The position numbers and the translations under genes are program-made. Of a DNA stretch of 8,431 bases, positions 6,015 to 8,431 are shown piece after piece (position 1 is the stretch's first letter; every line of letters begins with the position of its first letter). This DNA comes from Lactobacillaceae bacterium. Its GTDB lineage: Bacteria; Bacillota; Bacilli; Lactobacillales; Lactobacillaceae. Under the pieces are notes generated by a model. It made no database searches, was not told where the DNA came from, and worked only from the letters and a program-made list of their open reading frames with translations. The stretch spans positions 1 to 8,431 of the forward strand of contig CADFHB010000024.1 in the NCBI GenBank assembly GCA_902834055.1, in the 5' to 3' direction.

Positions 6015-6060
6015 TAACAATCCCCCGCGCCCGGAATTTACCGAGCGCGGGGGATTGTTA
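6015..6060. terminator. Strong GC-rich hairpin after the CotH gene, no U-tract
   Basis: Sixteen perfect pairs join TAACAATCCCCCGCGC (6015-6030) and GCGCGGGGGATTGTTA (6045-6060); CGG/CCG inside the loop extends the helix after one mismatch. On neither strand is it followed by a U-run: the plus-strand tail is AACCAAAAAAA. It may stop transcription without a tract, protect the 3' end, or work with the adjacent hairpin at 6065-6101. Confidence 0.6.
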
Positions 6061-6064
6061 AACC

Positions 6065-6101
6065 AAAAAAATCTTCCCACCTTAATAGCTTGGGAAGATT
6101 T
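6065..6101 (-). terminator. Rho-independent terminator of the small acidic-protein gene
   Basis: On the minus strand AAATCTTCCCA (6091-6101) pairs with TGGGAAGATTT (6069-6079), 11 bp with an 11-nt loop, and runs into seven T residues (6065-6071). It lies about 30 bp past the stop codon at 6131. Confidence 0.88.
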
Positions 6102-6130
6102 CGAAATTTAGCATATATGGTAATGAATGA

Positions 6131-6340
6131 TTAGACATCTAAGGTCTTGCCATACTCATTGTTGATAGTGTCAACAACATCCTTGGCCTTCATGTCGTCT
6201 TCAACAATGGTTTCGCCATCACGAAGTGTGTAGGTGGTGTCGTCACTCAGATTGTTAAAATCAACATCGTTACCTTTGGCATCAACAAAATCAAACTTCG
6301 AGTTTTGGAAGTTCTTAAGAGCATCTTCATTAATTTCCAT
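6131..6340 (-). CDS. Small acidic protein of unknown function
   Basis: This 69-residue protein is not a family I recognise. It has about 18 acidic against 7 basic residues, no cysteine, no signal peptide and no membrane segment, so it should be a soluble cytosolic protein. The gene looks real: AAAGGAAG (6348-6355) is 7 nt before the ATG, a good promoter precedes it, and a terminator follows. The sequence alternates polar and hydrophobic residues in FDFVDAKGNDVDF (16-28) and YTLRDGETIV (37-46), suggesting a small beta sheet, then a helix beginning AKDVVDTINNEYG (52-64). It lies just downstream of the transporter gene on the same strand, with no evident terminator between them, so some readthrough is possible. 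No function is proposed. Confidence 0.75.
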   Translation of the reverse strand: MEINEDALKNFQNSKFDFVDAKGNDVDFNNLSDDTTYTLRDGETIVEDDMKAKDVVDTINNEYGKTLDV

Positions 6341-6363
6341 GATTATGCTTCCTTTCTTCTTAC

Positions 6364-6393
6364 ATTATAATGCTTTTTCCCCAAATATGTTAA
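6364..6393 (-). promoter_or_regulatory. Promoter of the small acidic-protein gene
   Basis: On the minus strand TTAACA (6388-6393) and TATAAT (6364-6369) are separated by 18 bp: 5 of 6 and 6 of 6 consensus matches. It lies in the 99-bp gap after the transporter gene and gives a short leader containing the ribosome site. Confidence 0.7.
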
Positions 6394-6439
6394 TTTTTCC
6401 GGGTAATTTAGCAATTCTTAAACCTTACCGGCACAAATC

Positions 6440-7945
6440 CTATCCCCGACCGGGCCGGTTCAGCTTCCGTTCGCCATAGTTTAGCAACCGGGTCAAGGAG
6501 AAGGTCAGGATGAAGTAGATCATCATGGCAATAAACAGCGGGAATGCACCTTTGTAAGTAGCGGACTGAACCAGCTGGGTCTGGTACATCAGCTCCGATA
6601 CCCCAATGACGGAGACAATCGAGCTGTCCTTCAACAGGGTAATAAACTCGTTGCCCAGTGCCGGCCAGATGTTCCGCAGGGCCTGGGGCATGATAACGTA
6701 CCGCATCGTCAGTTTCTGACTCATCCCTAAACTCCGTGAAGCCTCAAATTGCCCGTGGTTGATAGCCTGAATCCCGGACCGGATAATTTCGGCCACGTAG
6801 GCCCCGGAATTAATGGAAACGGCGATGATCCCCGCAACCAGGGCGGGAATGTTTTGGATTATTTCACCAATCCCGAAGTAGACAAACATTACCTGGACCA
6901 TCATTGGGGTTCCCCGGATAAACTCGATATAGGCAACGGCCAGGCTGTGCAGGACCTTATTCTTGGACCGCCGGAACATTGCGAAGATGAAGCCGAGAAT
7001 GAACCCAAAGAAGACGGAGAAGACCGTGATGATCAGGGTGTAAACAATCCCCCGAACGAAGTAGTTCCAGTAGTTCAAAACGGTATTCTGCTTGGTCCCC
7101 TGGCTCATGTACTTGCCGGCCCGCGGAACATAAACCTTGTCAAAGGTGTCGTGCTTTTGCAGCTTGGTGATTGTCTTGTTGGTGGCCGCAACCAGTCCTG
7201 GCGAATCCTTAGCAACCGCCACGGCTGTCCCCTGCTGGCCACTCACCTTGAAGTGGGGGTTGATAGCCTTCAGCTTGTCGTTATTAGCCACAAAGGCCTT
7301 GGCCCGGGTGGAGTCCATTACGACCCCGTCAACCTTGTGTGACTGGAGGGCAATGATTAAGTTGTTGACCCGGTCTAGCCCCTTTAGCTTGGCGCCCTTC
7401 ATCTGCTGCTTGGCCAGGTCGTACTGTTCGGACCCGTTCTGGGCACCGATGACCTTGCCGTCAAAGTCCTTCAGGTTCTTGTACTTTGACTCTTCGGCCT
7501 TGTTGATGACAATATCTTGGTTGTCACCATAGTAGACCTTGGAAAAATCAACACTCTTGGCCCGCTCCGGAGTTGGGCTCATGGCGGCGATGACAACATC
7601 AACCTTGTGCGTTTCCAGGGCCACCAGGAGGGAGTCAAAGTTCATTACCTTGAACTCGGCCTTGACGCCCAGGTCCTTAGCCAGTTGCTTACCGAGGTCG
7701 ATGTCGATTCCGACCCGCTTGCTGACGCCGTTTTCCTTAACGGAGAACTCATACGGTGGGTAATCGGCGGCCGTCCCGATGACAATCTTCCCCCGCTTCT
7801 TTATTGCGGCGACACTGCTCTGCTGGCTAGCGGCCTGACTCGTGGTGCTGCTAGAGATCGTGGTGTCCGCAAATACACCCGCTGGTGCGAACAGGAAGGG
7901 GAGGATAATGGCGATTAACATTAATAATTGCTTGATTTTCTTCAT
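6440..7945 (-). CDS. Polar amino-acid ABC transporter, substrate-binding/permease fusion (GlnH-GlnP type)
   Basis: The 501-residue protein joins a family-3 substrate-binding domain to a His/Glu/Gln/Arg-class permease. What is seen: a signal sequence with probable cleavage VFA/DT after A26; a binding domain (about 46-278) with YPPYEF (62-67), SPTPER (123-128, the Arg expected to hold the substrate carboxylate) and Asp211, expected to bind the amino group; then a permease (about 290-490) of four or five membrane helices with the ATPase-docking EAA loop EASRSLG (401-407). This fusion is common in lactic acid bacteria, usually for glutamine, glutamate or similar amino acids; the exact substrate is not readable. 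The ATP-binding subunit is absent from the window and must be supplied elsewhere. I chose ATG 7943-7945 over an upstream in-frame TTG (7961-7963) because AGGAAGG (7954-7960) overlaps the intervening codons and sits 8 nt before the ATG. Confidence 0.93.
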   Translation of the reverse strand: MKKIKQLLMLIAIILPFLFAPAGVFADTTISSSTTSQAASQQSSVAAIKKRGKIVIGTAADYPPYEFSVKENGVSKRVGIDIDLGKQLAKDLGVKAEFKVMNFDSLLVALETHKVDVVIAAMSPTPERAKSVDFSKVYYGDNQDIVINKAEESKYKNLKDFDGKVIGAQNGSEQYDLAKQQMKGAKLKGLDRVNNLIIALQSHKVDGVVMDSTRAKAFVANNDKLKAINPHFKVSGQQGTAVAVAKDSPGLVAATNKTITKLQKHDTFDKVYVPRAGKYMSQGTKQNTVLNYWNYFVRGIVYTLIITVFSVFFGFILGFIFAMFRRSKNKVLHSLAVAYIEFIRGTPMMVQVMFVYFGIGEIIQNIPALVAGIIAVSINSGAYVAEIIRSGIQAINHGQFEASRSLGMSQKLTMRYVIMPQALRNIWPALGNEFITLLKDSSIVSVIGVSELMYQTQLVQSATYKGAFPLFIAMMIYFILTFSLTRLLNYGERKLNRPGRG

Positions 7946-7977
7946 AATCAATACCTTCCTCAAAAATAATCGGTTTA

Positions 7978-8006
7978 AATATACATCGTTAACGGATATT
8001 ATGCAA
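7978..8006 (-). promoter_or_regulatory. Candidate promoter of the transporter gene
   Basis: On the minus strand TTGCAT (8001-8006), a 17-bp spacer and TATATT (7978-7983) form a moderate sigma-A promoter. It gives a leader of about 25-30 nt. The region is AT-rich, so alternatives exist. Confidence 0.45.
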
Positions 8007-8017
8007 TATATTTCGGT

Positions 8018-8030
8018 AAAATAGTATTTT
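8018..8030. repeat. 13-bp perfect palindrome upstream of the transporter promoter
   Basis: AAAATA and TATTTT flank a central G. The dyad lies 11 bp upstream of the candidate -35, a possible operator position. It is AT-only in its arms, so chance is a serious alternative. Confidence 0.3.
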
Positions 8031-8066
8031 TATTCATGCATTTGGTGAATACGCCATCGAATATAC

Positions 8067-8095
8067 AAAAAAGGCCAGCAACTGGGTGCCAGCCT
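8067..8095 (-). terminator. Terminator of the 79-residue-protein gene
   Basis: On the minus strand AGGCTGGC and GCTGGCCT pair over 8 bp (two G-U pairs) with an 8-nt loop, and six T residues follow. It begins about 17 bp after the stop codon at 8112 and isolates this gene from the transporter downstream. Confidence 0.7.
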
Positions 8096-8111
8096 CCTAA
8101 TTTCAAACTAT

Positions 8112-8351
8112 CTACTTGTCTGCCTTACCCTGGGCCACTAAGTAGTGGCGGATGTTGCGCAGGCACTTATTGAACTCGGCCCACTCATCGAAGGTCATGT
8201 CGACCGCCGCAACCTGGTAGCGGTCTGGCGGGGTCACACTGGCGACCTCCTTCGTGCCCCTCTTCAGGATTAATTGCTGACCACGGCGTTCGATATCATA
8301 ATGGCGGCCACAGAGCCAATCTTGCAGGGCTTGGAAAGTATCGGTATTCAT
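8112..8351 (-). CDS. Small cytosolic protein of unknown function
   Basis: The 79-residue product is not a family I can name. It has no signal peptide or membrane helix. The N-terminal part (TFQALQDWL, 5-13) looks helical, the middle (about 17-40) contains short basic strands such as QLILKRGTKEVASV, and the C-terminal half has MTFDEWAEFNKCLRNIRHYL (52-71), a likely amphipathic helix with several aromatic residues. The overall strand-strand-helix feel suits a small nucleic-acid or protein-binding unit, but that is speculation. The gene is well supported: ATG 8349-8351 lies 7 nt from GAGG (8359-8362), there is a candidate promoter upstream, and a terminator follows, so it is a single-gene unit. 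Confidence 0.7.
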   Translation of the reverse strand: MNTDTFQALQDWLCGRHYDIERRGQQLILKRGTKEVASVTPPDRYQVAAVDMTFDEWAEFNKCLRNIRHYLVAQGKADK

Positions 8352-8380
8352 TTTCCCACCTCGTTTTCACAGCGTTTGAT

Positions 8381-8417
8381 TTAACTTAATCGTAATTTAA
8401 CTCTACAATAAAGTTAA
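8381..8417. repeat. Repeated TTAAC elements around the promoter
   Basis: TTAACTT (8381-8387) and AAGTTAA (8411-8417) are a perfect 7-bp inverted pair; a third TTAAC (8397-8401) lies 16 bp from the first in direct orientation. The right copy coincides with the candidate -35. They could be a regulator's half-sites or AT-rich coincidence. Confidence 0.35.
8389..8417 (-). promoter_or_regulatory. Candidate promoter of the 79-residue-protein gene
   Basis: On the minus strand TTAACT (8412-8417), a 17-bp spacer and TACGAT (8389-8394) each match consensus at 4 of 6 positions. The promoter is framed by repeated TTAACT elements. Confidence 0.4.
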
Positions 8418-8431
8418 GTAATACGAAAGGG

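Noticed and set aside
6749..7342. Long plus-strand open frame of 197 codons opposite the transporter gene
   Set aside because: It is a shadow of the strongly supported minus-strand transporter. Its product is a low-complexity, Pro/Gly/Asp/Asn-rich string with no domain and no credible ribosome site.

Overview
The window reads as chromosome of a heterofermentative lactobacillus, most likely a Limosilactobacillus-type species. This rests on the KxYKxGKxW signal peptides, the codon and base composition (moderate GC genes with AT-rich gaps), strong AAAGGAG-type ribosome sites, and a fused solute-binding-protein/permease glutamine-type transporter. I cannot fix the species from the sequence alone. 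No rRNA, tRNA, CRISPR array, insertion sequence or integrase is visible.

Layout. On the minus strand at the left end, a short nitroreductase-family gene (309-797) is followed after 23 bp by an NrdH/glutaredoxin-like gene (43-285), apparently one redox operon. A divergent intergenic region (798-1046) carries the nitroreductase promoter, a small dyad, and an array of three helically phased half-sites upstream of the next gene. Two large plus-strand genes then fill the centre. The first (1047-2852) encodes a 601-residue secreted NlpC/P60 peptidoglycan endopeptidase. The second (2996-6004, GTG start) encodes a 1002-residue secreted protein ending in a CotH-type atypical kinase domain. Both share a KxYKxGKxW signal peptide, a predicted cleavage site at residue 39/40, three or four copies of the same ~110-residue repeat, and a single aromatic YYD/G module just before the enzyme domain. 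They are separated by a clear terminator, so they are probably two transcription units.

Right of this, on the minus strand, lie a small acidic protein of unknown function (6131-6340) with its own promoter and terminator, a polar amino-acid ABC transporter fusion (6440-7945) without its ATPase in the window, and a small cytosolic protein of unknown function (8112-8351).

The most interesting content is the tandem surface-protein pair: one chassis carrying a wall hydrolase in one case and a CotH kinase in the other, in what looks like a non-sporulating Gram-positive. A WalR-like direct-repeat array upstream of the hydrolase fits cell-wall-stress control of that gene. A link between the kinase and its neighbour as substrate is only a hypothesis.
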